Source: Chrysomallon squamiferum
Taxonomy: Eukaryota; Mollusca; Gastropoda; Neomphalida; Peltospiridae
Assembly: GCA_012295275.1 (NCBI GenBank)
Contig: CM022678.1
Span: 19,858,056-19,922,055, forward strand
DNA: 64,000 nucleotides
Reading direction: 5' to 3'
The notes beneath the pieces were generated by a model. That model was given only the letters and a program-made list of their open reading frames with translations, made no database searches and was not told the DNA's origin. Made by a program: the position numbers and the translations under genes. Position 1 is the stretch's first letter. Every line of letters starts with the position of its first letter. Below are positions 47,790-64,000 of this stretch, piece by piece.

Positions 47790-49667
47790 ACATTCCTACA
47801 GTTTAAGCCAAACATGCTTTATAAAGAAATTGTTATTGTGTGGTATGTGTTATCCTGTCTTTTGGGAGAGTAGATAAATAAGATTGACTGGTGGTATTAG
47901 TATGTTACTAACACTAACATTATCCTGAGTAATAATTTAATCTTGAATCTTGAATCTTCAGTGTGTCTGTGAGTGTAAAGCTGAGTAAAATATTGATAAA
48001 AGCAAAACTAATTGCATCCTTTACTACTAAAAAGTAAGTAGAGAGATATGCAAATTAGGCAGAATCAGCTGTTAGATGAATAGAGAACTTTTCAATAATA
48101 ATAATAATAACAATAATTATATGTATGTGTGTGCGTGTGTGTGTGTTTGTGCGTAAAATTTATAATTATTTTGCATGCTTTCAGAGTAAATTTTGGATCA
48201 GATATCTGTATATAAAGAAGATCAGTCATATCTTATACCAGTGATATTATCTGTATCTTTATTTATAGAACACTGTTAAGTCTGGTTTGCTTCACGTTTT
48301 CATAGAAGCTATCATTTGCAGCTTTTGCAAAAAGCAGAAATCATTAATATATGAATAATATTTATATATGTGTATCCATATACATAACTTGATGTCCATT
48401 GATCCATTGAAAAAGAAGGATGGCAATTACTGCTTTAGTAACATAGCAGAACTGAATCACAGAAGAAGAAAAAAAAAATATATATATATATATAAAACTA
48501 AGGCCACATCATCTCAAAAACTTCACTCATCATTTCTGCTATCATTGTTTCACATTTATAGCTAAAGTACTTTCTAATTTGGTGCATCATTAAGTATCCA
48601 TTCATTTTTCATTCATTTCAAACCACCATAGAGCAAGCTGTGTTAGACTGTACAGCTGTTTAATCAAAATCTGTGGTATGTGCAATCCTGTTTATGGGAA
48701 GGTATACATAAAAGATTTGTTGCTGCTAACTCGTAAGAATAGCTTGTTTAGATGGCTGCTGCAGGTGTTATAGAAAACATAATTATTGTTGATATTGTTA
48801 AGAAAATATCTTTTGACATTCATTTGCTGATGTTTTGTATCAGTGTATATGTGTAGGTGCACGTTTGTGTGTGTGAGTGTGTGTGTTTAAGCAGTTAACA
48901 AGAAAACAAAGTATTGTATACAAAACATTTATCATAAAATATTAAAATGTTACATGAAGTATTTCACACTTTCAAAAAACAATACACATACAATTATTAA
49001 TAAACAAACTATGAAAACATAACATTATATTATTACAACTTTTTTTTTGTTGTTTTTCATGTAAAATAAAAAAATAAAAATAAAAAAAAAACAGTATTAA
49101 TAAACTATCAACTGTACAACAAATAAATGGAAGTTAGGCTTCTGCTATTTCTTTTCGTTTGTGTTGGGAGTTTTTGTCGTTCATATTGTGTGGGGGTTTT
49201 TTAGGTTTTTTTTTTTTTTTTTTTTTTTTTTAAGAAGTACCCTAATTTTTTTTTTTTTTTTTTTTTAAATATTTTAGAATATTTAAATATACTGTAGAAA
49301 ACAACAAATTATCAGGACTGGGATTCAGTGGAAATGATCAATCGTCCAATGTATCGTGTTTGAAAAAATATTTAAGATGGCGTCAGTTTACAACATTTTA
49401 TAAATAATTTCTATTTATATTCGTGGGTATTTAATTTATAATTTATGAAAAACAGATTCTGCTTCTTCCTTTCTCATTCTTTTCGTTCAGCAACTTGAGG
49501 TATGAATTCTTTTTGATTTTTTCAAATAAACTGGAAAAACCTCTACCGAAAACTAACGAGAAAATACGAAGGGTTCCGAATTATTCCAAAAATGTTTCGA
49601 TGGTATCCGTCATGTTTATAGATTTCTGACGACAGCGAGGCTTATTTGTGGATGTATTGCAGTTGCG
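47790..49667. other. convergent intergenic region with SINE fragments
   Basis: The region lies between the 3' ends of VPS11 and the cysteine-rich gene. GTGGTATGTGTTATCCTGTC (about 47838) and, more completely, 48590-48770 (GTGGTATGTGCAATCCTGTT, ATGGGAAGGTATACATAAAA) are mollusc-type SINE pieces. The rest is poly-A/T and short repeats with no supported gene. Confidence 0.5.
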
Positions 49668-49911
49668 TTAAACATCACCGCTTCCGTCGCTCATCATCCA
49701 ATCTTCTAAATCCCTCTCTTTACAATCCGGGTCCTTTTTGCAAAAAGGACCGCATAAAATAAAACCGTAGTCACAACACCGACACATGATGTCATGAACC
49801 CAACAGATAACTGAAGCAAATTCACAGCAGCCGTCATAATGACTGCAACATCCCAGATCCGATCCAAGTAAATGCCAGCCTCGTTTTGATGAACAGTTGA
49901 ATTTTCTGCAA

Positions 49912-49964
<53 letters not shown>

Positions 49965-51432
49965 TTTTTTTTACAGACGAATAAAAAGAAATATAATTAA
50001 AATATAATTGCTACAAACGTTTAAAATATAATTATTGTAGGGACTTTTCCCTAAATTTCCGACCCCGCCGCAAAAAAAAAAAAAAAAAAAATCAAAGGAA
50101 GCACAATCAGCGAGATTATTTCTAGAACTCGTATGAAGCAATAACATTCATTCTTAGACGTTATATCGCCAAAAAGCTTGAGTTTGCAAGAAAATGTGGT
50201 GTCAAGGTTGTACGCTTGCACTGGTGCATAAATTCTGTTGCGCAGTTATGTCCCATGTTTTATAAGTACGGCAATCTATTACATCCTAGTAAAAACGTTT
50301 GCGAAAATAACACGTAATAGAAAACACGTGTTCTTATGATCATTTCACGTGTAATCTGCGTTTGTAATGGATATTGTCACCGAGTATGTTTGACATCTCA
50401 GCACTCTGGTGTAGTAAAATGTTAAATCTATCAGAAAGCAACTGCAGTTAACAACAACAGTAGCAAGAACACTAACAATAGTAATAATAGCAACAACAGT
50501 AACAACAAAAATCAACATAAGAAGAAGAACATATTAAAATATAGTGATATAGAATATTTGTTATATTTTATTCGAGAAATGAGAGATGTATGTCGACGCA
50601 CCATCCTCAACCCGATATCTCATTCGCCAATCTTAATCAGTAACGAAGTACAACAACGAAAAAATTCAGATTTAAATATCTGAGCGCCGCCATTTTATCC
50701 CTTCGTAACTGCAGTTGTGAGGCATCACGTACAGGACGAGCTACCGATTGCTCCAAGGGTTCTTCTGTTGGTTACAGAAAAATAAAATTATTACTCCTCC
50801 CATGTATGCGATGACGTCACAAGTTCAGTTACGAATAAGTTAAAATGGCGGCTTTCAGATGTTCTGTAACATCGTTTTATTTGGTGTCATACTTTCTTAC
50901 TTTCAACCAAACCAATAAAACAATGACTTGGGAGTATAAATGATTTTACCAGACCATTAATTCATGCCAGTACAAATTTTACTTCAGCATATTAAAACAT
51001 TTTAAATTATAGTTTGATAAATACTCACGAACAGTCATGTTTTTTGCAGGAAATAGCTCTGGCCTTCTCCGCAATATTTGTTTCATCAATACCTGCAAGA
51101 AAATAAATAAATAAATAAATAAATGTATATTTATACATGTATTTCCAAGTGCAAGTGCAAGTTTTATTTTTGAATACCAGTATTCCAAATAAAACGTTTG
51201 ATAATAATCGTAAAATCTGATGATTGAAGAATCCTACGTTTTTCATTTCGTTTCCTTTTGTACTTCCGACTTAAATTATACAATAATAATAAGAAGAAGA
51301 AGAAGAAGATTTGATAACGTAATATAAAGCATCACTGAATATATTGTTAGCAGTTATAATGGACCTATCAGTATATCAATAATTATTTAAAATATTATTT
51401 CTTTTATCGTCGTCATCATGATCATGATCATG

Positions 51433-51474
<42 letters not shown>

Positions 51475-52039
51475 GTTGTTATTATTATTATTATTATTAT
51501 TATTGTTGTTGTTGTTGTTGTTATTACTATGTGATATTACTAGTACATTCTGCTATTCTCCTCGAACACGCTGTAAAATATAGCCTATCATTATTAGCAA
51601 AGATTTTAACTCGAGAAAATAAAATGCTATTGTTAACAAATAAAGTGTAGTATTGTAATAGATTAATGTCCTTCCTTGTCTTATTTACTCAAGTTTTCTT
51701 TCCTATCCTTGTTGAATTAATTGTTGAAACAGGAAAATTCTGAGATGATTGTACTTAATGGTTCCCCTGAAGGCCTAATTTCCGAGCTTCTTGTTTATAG
51801 TGCTATCTCTTCTAAGTCACGTATTTGCAGGAAAGAATGCTGATCTGAGTCACGTGTACCCACGCAGACGTCATTTTGTATATCCTCGAAACAATGGAAG
51901 ACTTCCGAAATGACTTCTGTCGGGCGCTACTAATTTCTCTGTTAATAAGTAGAGTCTGTAGATCCATATAATTTAATTTATTTCGTTTTTTGTTTTTGTT
52001 TTTGTTTTGTTGTTTTATGGGAGGTGTTTTATATATAAA

Positions 52040-52072
<33 letters not shown>

Positions 52073-52322
52073 AAATATAATAATAATAATAATAATGATT
52101 AATAGTATTAATTATTATTATTTTATTTATTTATTTAATTTTATTTTATTTATTTATTTTTTTTTTATTTATTTTTTTTATTTATTTAATTTATTTAATT
52201 TAATTTAATTTTTTAATTATTTATTTTATTTTATTTTATTTTTGATGTTGTTGTTGTTATTGTTAGTGCAGATTTATATAACTGTTTTTATTGTAGTTTT
52301 ATCTTTGTGTCTTTATGTTTTA

Positions 52323-52364
<42 letters not shown>

Positions 52365-52588
52365 TAAGGTTCATGCCATTGGACATCAGCCTTTTCTAAT
52401 AATAACGTATGATAATAATATAACAGATCATGTCGCGATTCTAATTAGACTTCAGTCTGTAAAATTACTATACAGCTGGGAAGGAGAATTGGCCGCCATT
52501 TTGCTAAACAGAAATAAAACGATAATTTGGAAGGATTTCCTAGCTAATAAATATAAAGGTAATTTTCAAGTTTTGACGAAAACAAATT

Positions 52589-52661
<73 letters not shown>

Positions 52662-52710
52662 CGATGATGATGATGATGATGATGATGACGATGAAGACGA
52701 TGATGACGAC

Positions 52711-52753
<43 letters not shown>

Positions 52754-52853
52754 ATAACTGTAATTACAAACCCCTGAAATTGAACTGACACTCAGTGAGA
52801 CCCAGTAAAGTACACAGCATGGCGGTCACGTATATAAACAATTTCAATGTCAT
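49668..52853 (-). CDS. small secreted cysteine-rich protein (family unknown)
   Basis: Three coding exons on the minus strand, 52772-52853, 51029-51092 and 49668-49905, join in phase to give about 127 residues. ATG (52853-52851) immediately follows an acceptor (TTTGCAG), so a non-coding 5' exon is expected. Residues 1-22 (hydrophobic core KLFIYVTAMLCTLLGLTEC) form a signal peptide. The mature part has 14 cysteines, including CKKHDC, GCCSHYDGCC, HDIMCRCCDYG and CGPFCKKDPDC, enough for seven disulfides, and ends in an acidic tail (EDWMMSDGSGDV). There is no membrane anchor. I do not recognise the family. The spacing is not that of a phospholipase A2, WAP or EGF domain. An extracellular signalling, defence or matrix role is only inference. 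Confidence 0.8.
50678..50860. promoter_or_regulatory. inverted pair of AAAATGGCGGC sites around a CRE
   Basis: ATCTGAGCGCCGCCATTTTA (50678-50697) and TAAAATGGCGGCTTTCAGAT (50841-50860) are inverted copies with two mismatches. Between them TGACGTCA (50812-50819) is a perfect cAMP-response element. AANATGGCGGC is the known YY1 consensus. The region is locally CpG-richer than its surroundings. It lies in the last intron of the cysteine-rich gene and could be a promoter or enhancer; no transcript can be assigned. Confidence 0.45.
52588..52755. repeat. (AAT)n then (GAT)n triplet repeat
   Basis: About 23 AAT triplets are followed by about 30 GAT/GAC triplets. The poly-Asn/poly-Asp open frame at 52315-52788 is an artefact: the real gene uses the other strand, and the donor of its first exon is at 52771. 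Confidence 0.9.
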
Positions 52854-53104
52854 CTGCAAAATAAATAAATAAAAATACACGTATTTGCTTAACATTTGCC
52901 AATAAAACTTTTGAACTAATATAATATTAAAGGAAGTGATAAAAATTAAAAATCAAAAATCATATTAACATTAAAATAAAAATAATTTTTTAAAAAATAA
53001 TGCGAATACGAAATTATAGAACTAATTATTCACATAATTCATAATTAATTCTAGATCTTCTTTTAGTTTTATTTATTTATTTATCAAAATCATCATCATT
53101 ATTG

Positions 53105-53151
<47 letters not shown>

Positions 53152-53560
53152 AATCAATTTAATCCATTACTTTATTTTATTTTAAACGAATTACATATTT
53201 GAAAAAAAAAATATTTGTATTTATATTTAGTTTTTAATCCTTCTTTTTAAAACATAGAAACTGAAAATAATTTACGATAATTATTTATAGACAAAATAAT
53301 GGATTTATTTTAAACATATTTAAACCAGATAGAAAATATTTAAAATAATAAAAAGAAAAATATTTACTATAGTAAAAATCTTTCAATCTAACGATAACAT
53401 TTAAAAATTTGAAGATATAGAAAACACATTTTTTTTTTTTTTTTTTTTTTTACTAAACTTACCTTAGAAAATATGCACGTTCGCAAATGTTGAAAGTTTG
53501 TGAGTAATTATAAAGTTAGATTTGGCAGGTAAACCTCGAAATACAGAGATTACATATTAC

Positions 53561-53629
53561 CCCATTTACGAAATCTGCTCTGCTTGGTGCATCAAGAAAC
53601 ACATTCATTAGCTTGTTACTCGTCAATAT
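53561..53629 (-). other. candidate 5' non-coding exon of the cysteine-rich gene
   Basis: On the minus strand TTTTCACAG precedes and GTAATATG follows a 69-base segment with stops in all useful frames. Since the start codon of the downstream gene abuts an acceptor, an upstream untranslated exon is needed, and this is the best-bordered candidate. Confidence 0.25.
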
Positions 53630-53699
53630 CTGTGAAAACAAACTGTTTGTACTTGGCGCTATGAGGCGGAACACTAACGTAGTGTGCAGTCATATTTCA

Positions 53700-57654
<3,955 letters not shown>

Positions 57655-58568
57655 ATGGCGAAAAAGACAAAACATAATTTTCATGGAAAGAAACGATCAC
57701 CCGGTACACCAGATCAGAAAGAAAATAAAGTTAAATTTCGCAAGAAACGGAAAGATAATGTTGATGACAGCGTTGAATTTAGAAAACATAAACAGAATGA
57801 ATCATTCAATGATAATACTACTTCGACTACGGCTGTTGACAGTGTTGACAATAAGGTTATTATTTAAATTTGTTATTTTAATTAGATATGTAATTTTTAG
57901 CATTTAATAGATGTAATTTTTAAACGAAAAACATAATTATTAGAATGTTTATGACTACTATTATAACATTAAAAACCAGCAACAATAGATGGTACCATGC
58001 ACATTTAACATTATTATTATTATTATCAGTACATGAGACAGGAAAGTGAATCGGAAGATGAGTTGAAAGAAACAAGAAGACTTGTTAAATACCAGAACAG
58101 AAAAAATAAGAAATCTGGAGGTTTTCAAGCTATGGGTAAAAATATATTCATTTATCATTTTGACAATTTACTTATTTGTAATCACTTTATAATTATTATA
58201 AGAAATAGTTTTGTTTTATTATGAAGATATATATCAAATCTTGACAAAATTGTAAGAATGAAATAAATAACTATAATTCTAATTGTATTTGTTTATTTAT
58301 ATTTGTTTTATTCTTTTTAATTTATTTTTTAATTATTATTATTATTATTATTTATATTTGTTGTTTATTTTTTCTTTTGTTAATTTGTTTATCTATGTTT
58401 TGAGTATTTTTGAATTTAATGACACTAGTGATTTTGTTTCACAGGACTTTCTCATGCAATATTTAAAGGAATCAGTAGAAAGGGATATAAATTACCAACA
58501 CCGATACAGAGAAAGGTTTGTATTACCTGCATGACTGCTTTTATTTCCACTTTATTATTATATTATTG

Positions 58569-58609
<41 letters not shown>

Positions 58610-61600
58610 TGTTATTACAGTTATTGTTATTATTACTGTTATTGTTACTGTTTCAGTTGTTATTGTTATTATTATTTTTGATATTGTTATTACTATTATT
58701 ATTATTATTCATAATTATTAATATTAATTACATAAATAAAAACTACTACTACTACTACTATTTCTACTACTACAACTACTACTGCTAAAACTACTACTAT
58801 TTAAATATTTTTTGATTATCTAATTTTCAATCATATTTAGAAATTTTCCGTATATCAAATGTATTTCAGTAAAATGCAAACTAACTCAAAACCTACTCTA
58901 GATCTGTCTTTTTTTTTTTTTAAGTCTGTTCTAAAGCAACTTTTTTTTATTTAATTAATATTTTTATGTTTTCTTTTTCAGACAATTCCTCTCATTATTG
59001 ATGGCAAAGACATTGTTGCCATGGCGAGGACAGGAAGTGGAAAGACTGCAGCATTTTTGATTCCGATGTTTGAAAAGTTGATCGCACATTCGTCAAAAGG
59101 TGTCCGGGCAATCATAATGTCCCCAACACGAGAACTGGCAATGCAGACACTAAAATTTGCCAAAGAAGTAAATAAATGAATATTAATAACAAAAACAGTA
59201 AATAAAAATAATAATAATTATTATTATTACAGAATTAATAAATCATAATGATTATAGAACACATTTTATTTTAAAACGGTTTTATGTGGAACACATTACA
59301 GGATTATTGTATCTATAAAAGTGCCATTTTGATAATTTAATAGAGTATTAAAACCATTTAATTCTTTTTTAAAATGTTCATGGTTCAAAAAAAATTAATT
59401 ATTAAAGATGTAAATAACGGAATATTAAAATAAAAGGTAATATCTGTTTATTTTATATTTTAAAATATTTGTATAAAAATATAAAAAAAATTAGATTTGT
59501 AACAGTAACTGATACCAATCTTATAATCATTTAATATCGTTTTAAAACATTTATTTTCCATTTTCAATTCCATTATAACAATAACAAAAAATAATTACAC
59601 TAATTGTTTTAATCAGTATATTTTGACTGTGGTTTAAAAATGTTTAGAAAATGTATATATTTAAATTTTTAAAATTTAAGTATTTGTTTACAAAACTGGT
59701 ACATACTGCAACAGTTTAATCAGAAATTATTTCCTGTGACAGAACAAAAAGTAAATTTATTGTGTTATTTTATTTTATTATTTTTTTTTAGCTTGGACGA
59801 TTCGCAGGTTTGAAAGCTGCTGTTATCCTAGGAGGAGACCGGTAAATTAAAAACATTCTGAAATATTTCTACAATAAATTTAAAATAATTTGATATCTTT
59901 TATAAAAGCTTATTACAAAATATTAACATGTTCAGCACCTTATGTATAATAACTAACTAAATTTGTAGCTTATATAAGAAGATAAATATAATATTTAAAA
60001 GTTTATTGTTGTTATTGTTTTTTGGTAGAATCTATACGACGATATATTTTTGATCTGTAAGAATTTTTTTTTTACAATTTATTATAACAAGATAATTTTA
60101 TAATACATATGAATTTTTTTAAGCCACTGTGTCTGTTTTTAAAATTACTTTTTATTAATATTTAATACATTCTTTTTAAAGAGGGATGTTCTTTAACTGA
60201 AAATCTTATTAAAGCTTTTAAAGATTTCCTGTTATAAATGAAATTTTAAGGCAATCAAAATGTATTTAATTATTCAGAAAGCAAGAATTTTAAAACTGAG
60301 GTATTCAGACTGTAAATTATAAATTATTACAGTAGTCTTTGTATACTCTGATATTAACTGAATAACTCTTTCAACTGAACAGTTAGTAATAAAAGGACAT
60401 AATGGGAATTAATTAGACATGCTGGTTGTGGAGTTAAATCTTTTTTTCTGTTTCAGAATGGAAGATCAGTTTGCTGCAGTTCATGAAAACCCTGACATGT
60501 AAGTGCATTAACATTTTCATAACCAAATGCATGTGAATATTGCTTTATATAACTAAGTGAAAAAATATTGTAAAATAGCCACTTTTTATAAATCGTTTTT
60601 TTTTTTTTTTTTTTTTTTTTTTTCTTGAAGGAGCATTACTGGTATACAGCATTTTTTACATTTCAGTTTTTTTATGTTACAAGTTTTATAAATGGTTTTT
60701 TCTTATAAAAATAGAAATTGTAACTATTAATTGTTTCTCATGATGCAACATTTACAATAAATATAACTTGAATACAGAACAGGTTTGTAGTTCTATTTTT
60801 AATGTAGTTATTAATGTAAATGTTAAATAAAACATTTTGTTTCAGAATTATTGCCACACCAGGCCGATTTTTACATGTTACCATGGAGATGGATTTGAAA
60901 CTGAAGTCTGTGGAATACGTCGTGTTTGATGAGGCTGACAGGTGAGATAATTAGATTTTTTACTTATAGAAAGGTGAAAAATATTAAATTTCAGCTAGGT
61001 AAGATATTTATATAATTAACCATACAGTAATATAATTACAAAAATTTTAATTATTTACAAGAAATATAATATTTATATCTTTTTTTTTAATTTTTAATTT
61101 TTTTTTGTTGTTGTCATTATTAAAAGTTAAATGTATTAATATAAAAAAAATATATATTTTATGGATATTTAATTAAATTATTTTTAATTTATTCTTACAA
61201 AAATAGAATATTTACACTTTTATTTCTTAATCTTTATTAACAGTTCAGATAATTGTATAAACCACTCCATCTCAATAACTACACAAAATTTTAAAAAAAA
61301 TTCCATCTTTGTTTATTAATTAAAGTTATTAATGTAAATAAAAATATATTTTATGATAACTAAATTTTTTTTTTATAAACTGTTTTGGTAGGTTATTTGA
61401 GATGGGTTTTGAAGAACAGTTGAACGAAATACTACATCGGCTACCTGACTCAAGACAAACGTTGCTGTTTTCTGCGACGTTGCCAAAACTTCTAGTTGAC
61501 TTTGCTAAGGCTGGACTCAACGATCCTACACTGATCCGATTAGATGTTGACTCAAAACTGAGTGAACAACTCAAGGTGAAATTTGTGATTTTATTTTGAT

Positions 61601-62699
61601 GTAGTTATTAGTAGTACTTTGTGGATGTAGGACACCTGCCATTTGAGTGGCTTCCTTCCAGGTGGACACTGTCCTGCAGTCCAAGACCCTGAACACCTTG
61701 CCAGACTCCAGCATTCCAAGCTGACCAGTATTTTTGAAGAACAGTGTTTTGAGGACTTGGAGTTCAGCATGTTTAAGAGAAAAAAATTCTTCAGCACATT
61801 ATCATACCAGTATCAACATGTTGAAAAGAAATAGGAGTATGTCAAACTCGTTCTCCAGCTAAAATCCTCAGCAACATTGTGCATGGCAATTTCACAAGCT
61901 AAAGAATTGCAAAAAAACACATTGCTGAGGAAGAGAATGAAGTAGCAGTGAAACAAGAAGCTCTGACAGAAAACTGTGTAAGGATGCTGCAGCTGCAGAG
62001 AGATAAGATGGAAAAAAGAAACCAGCTCTGAGAGGTTGTGGCCCTTCAGAGGACCTTGCAAGACAGCATCTTTTGAGAGTCAGGAAACAGACCAGCTCCT
62101 GACTCTCAAGTCCGGTACCAGAAGCTGATTTTGAGGATGAAATCACCACTACAGAAAGTAACCCAGAATCTGCATCAGCTTAAACCTTTCCACAGCACTG
62201 GTTGAATTTTTGAAATCAGACTAAAACCAAAACCACAATGTCTGTTTGCACTTTTAATGATTTTAGAAGTATTCTGCCACATCTCATTTTGAACAAAAAT
62301 GGCATATTCAGCATATTATTGTGAACATACAGATACTTTTACATCTCTGAAAAAATATAAAGCTCGTTTGACAAGTTAATCCCAGCAGTTTTGTTAATTT
62401 TAAGTCTTTTTATATCAGTTATTTTTCAAGCTACAGTTGGCCACAGTTGCCCTTTCTGTTAATTTGCCAAAATATTGTACTGAATTGCATATATCAGTTG
62501 AGCCACTGGAGATAGTCATATTTGTGTTGTTTTTTCTAGAGGATATTATATAAAATCAAATTCAGTAAGCATTTAGCTGCCAGTACCCAGTAGTAGTGGT
62601 AATGATGGGAAAAAGTAGTGGATATAGCAACAGTTGTGATAGTAGTGGTAGTAGTAGTATGTGTAGTAGTTGTAATAGTATTGTTGTTGTTATTGTTAC

Positions 62700-62744
<45 letters not shown>

Positions 62745-64000
62745 TATCATTCTTTTTTTATTTACAATATATTTGTTTGTGGGTTATTTAAACTCCAGAA
62801 GAAAAATATTTCTTTTCTTGTTGATAAAATATACATTTAACATTATAACGACAGTGAATATTTTTCTTTTTACAAAACAACTTGTTATATTTCATTTTTT
62901 TATTATAATTTTATTGTTATTCCTATTAATCTGTTACTGTTCTTTTTTTTTCATTACTAAAAATATCATATTATTGTTGTATTTATATTTTTATTTTTTA
63001 ATTTGTATAGTTAATTAATTTTAATTGTATTTTAAATTTTTTATTATTATTATTGTCTTTATTTTATTTTATATATTTTTTTCTGTCTATCATTATTAAA
63101 TTACTTAACTATCTTATGATCATGAACGACACTCGATAATTTTATTTTTATTCTGCAGTATTATTAAACCAATAAATAAACAAATTTACGATGTTGTTGT
63201 TTGTTTTCAGATGTCATTTCTGTCATGTCGACCTAGTGACAAACCTGCTCTGTTGTTGTATTTACTACAAAACATCATTAAAAGTCAGGAGCAGACTGTC
63301 ATCTTTGCAGCCACAAAACATCACGTTGAATTTCTGAACCTCGTATGTATCTGTTATTTTATCATTTTTATTACATCATCCAAAAATTTCTAAGCATTTT
63401 TGACCCATACATCATAGTTGGGGAAACATACCTGAATTTTTATTAACTGTTCATGTACAGAACTTTTTAGGAACTTCCAGTATCTCTTCGAGCTTACTGG
63501 TTGTAAATTTTGGGTTGCCTTTAGTTTTTACTGTTTTGGCAGTTTGCATCTTTCAAGCTGAAATCCCCGGCATTTTAATTTTGCAAACCATTTTTGTAAA
63601 TAATAATTAAGTATCTTGTAGAAAACACCAGATTTTATTTATATTTATTTATATATTTTTTTATTTTAGTTATTAGAAAAAGCAGGAATTCCTTGTAGTT
63701 ATATCTACTATTCTATCATCAGATAATATTTGTTTTGTACAAAATATAACAAATAATTTTGTAAATAAGTATTTAGTGGGAAAAAACAACCTAACAGATT
63801 TTTTGTTTTTTAAATTTCAATTGTTAGAAAAAGCAGCTGTTACATCAATAGTTTCTGTGTTTTAATGTTACTTGTTTTGTATAAGATAGAACTAACAAAT
63901 ATTTTAAAAAAATAATAATAATTAAGTATTTGGTACAAGACAGCACTTACCAGATATATTTTTGACTTTATTTCAGTTGTTAGAGAAAGCAGGAATTGCC
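57655..64000 (+). CDS. DDX54: ATP-dependent RNA helicase DDX54 (N-terminal part, cut by window edge)
   Basis: Exons 57655-57855, 58030-58135, 58445-58515, 58982-59167, 59792-59841, 60457-60498, 60846-60941, 61392-61575, 63211-63342 and the start of another at 63977 all join in phase. Residues 1-67 are a basic, nuclear-type tail. [15 protein letters not shown] and [15 protein letters not shown] give the Q motif. ARTGSGKT at about 141-148 is motif I, SPTRELA Ia, TPGR Ib, DEAD at about 247-250 motif II, SATLP III and VIFAATKHH the start of domain 2. [14 protein letters not shown] and [15 protein letters not shown] are typical of DDX54/Dbp10, a nucleolar helicase in large-subunit ribosome assembly that also acts as a nuclear-receptor corepressor in vertebrates. 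Helicase domain 2 and the DBP10CT tail lie outside the window. Confidence 0.95.
61630..62240 (+). pseudogene. decayed intronless copy of a coiled-coil gene in a DDX54 intron
   Basis: A block much richer in G/C than the surrounding intron encodes protein-like segments on the plus strand in several frames. They include [20 protein letters not shown] (61723 onward), [49 protein letters not shown] and [12 protein letters not shown]. Stops and frameshifts separate them and no introns interrupt them. This fits a processed pseudogene or transposon-carried fragment of a coiled-coil protein. The parent gene is not identified, and no poly-A tail or target duplication is clear. Confidence 0.55.
63670..64000 (+). 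repeat. DDX54: three tandem copies of a DDX54 exon start
   Basis: The same exon beginning appears at 63670 (after [19 protein letters not shown] then decays to a stop), at 63821 (acceptor mutated to [11 protein letters not shown]) and at 63977 (after [14 protein letters not shown], cut by the edge). Spacing is 151 and 156 bases, and the upstream flanks are also alike. The third copy is probably the functional one. Phase fits exon 9 (ends phase 0). Confidence 0.85.

Noticed and set aside
49668-49905. Reading the cysteine-rich last exon in the alternative open frame (NSTVHQNEAGIYLDRI...)
   Set aside because: That frame does not join upstream exons in phase, while the cysteine-rich frame joins two upstream exons including a signal peptide.
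50846-50941. Short frame starting ATGGCGGCTTTC with good start context
   Set aside because: It has only about 32 codons, no splice or homology support, and its start coincides with a YY1-like motif.
52315-52788. 157-codon plus-strand frame with poly-Asn and poly-Asp
   Set aside because: It is produced by (AAT)n and (GAT)n, and it overlaps the first coding exon of the cysteine-rich gene on the other strand.

Overview
The window is animal nuclear DNA, most probably from a mollusc. It is very AT-rich and full of (CT)n, (ATT)n, (TTTA)n and (CA)n microsatellites. Genes are split into many short exons with standard GT-AG borders. Several introns carry diverged copies of a SINE whose core I recognise from bivalve and gastropod genomes. 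The phylum call rests mainly on that SINE.

Layout. (1) 141-2171, minus: N-terminal exons of an unrecognised secreted or membrane protein, running off the left edge. (2) 2628-8759, plus: ECHDC3, a mitochondrial enoyl-CoA-hydratase-like protein, head to head with gene 1. (3) 12060-27054, minus: a coiled-coil protein of about 700 residues, converging on ECHDC3. Its introns hold large minisatellites. (4) 27985-47245, plus: VPS11, the RING-bearing core subunit of the HOPS/CORVET tethering complexes, head to head with gene 3. (5) 49668-52853, minus: a small secreted protein with 14 cysteines in its mature part. (6) 57655 to the right edge, plus: DDX54, a nucleolar DEAD-box RNA helicase, cut off at 64000. 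The genes are unrelated housekeeping or structural genes; I see no shared pathway beyond possible shared divergent promoters.

Two patterns stand out. First, many introns contain tandem repeats whose unit includes, or directly abuts, the edge of a neighbouring exon with its splice site. They range from near-perfect arrays to badly decayed copies, and several leave decoy splice sites. Second, reading-phase arithmetic shows that four exons in three otherwise intact genes (ECHDC3 exon 5, coiled-coil exon 3, VPS11 exons 10 and 14) are required but are present only as frame-broken remnants. Either the assembly consensus is locally wrong or these exons have decayed. Raw reads and RNA-seq would decide.

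All exon borders were set by hand from splice signals, reading phase and remembered protein-family resemblance; no search was run.
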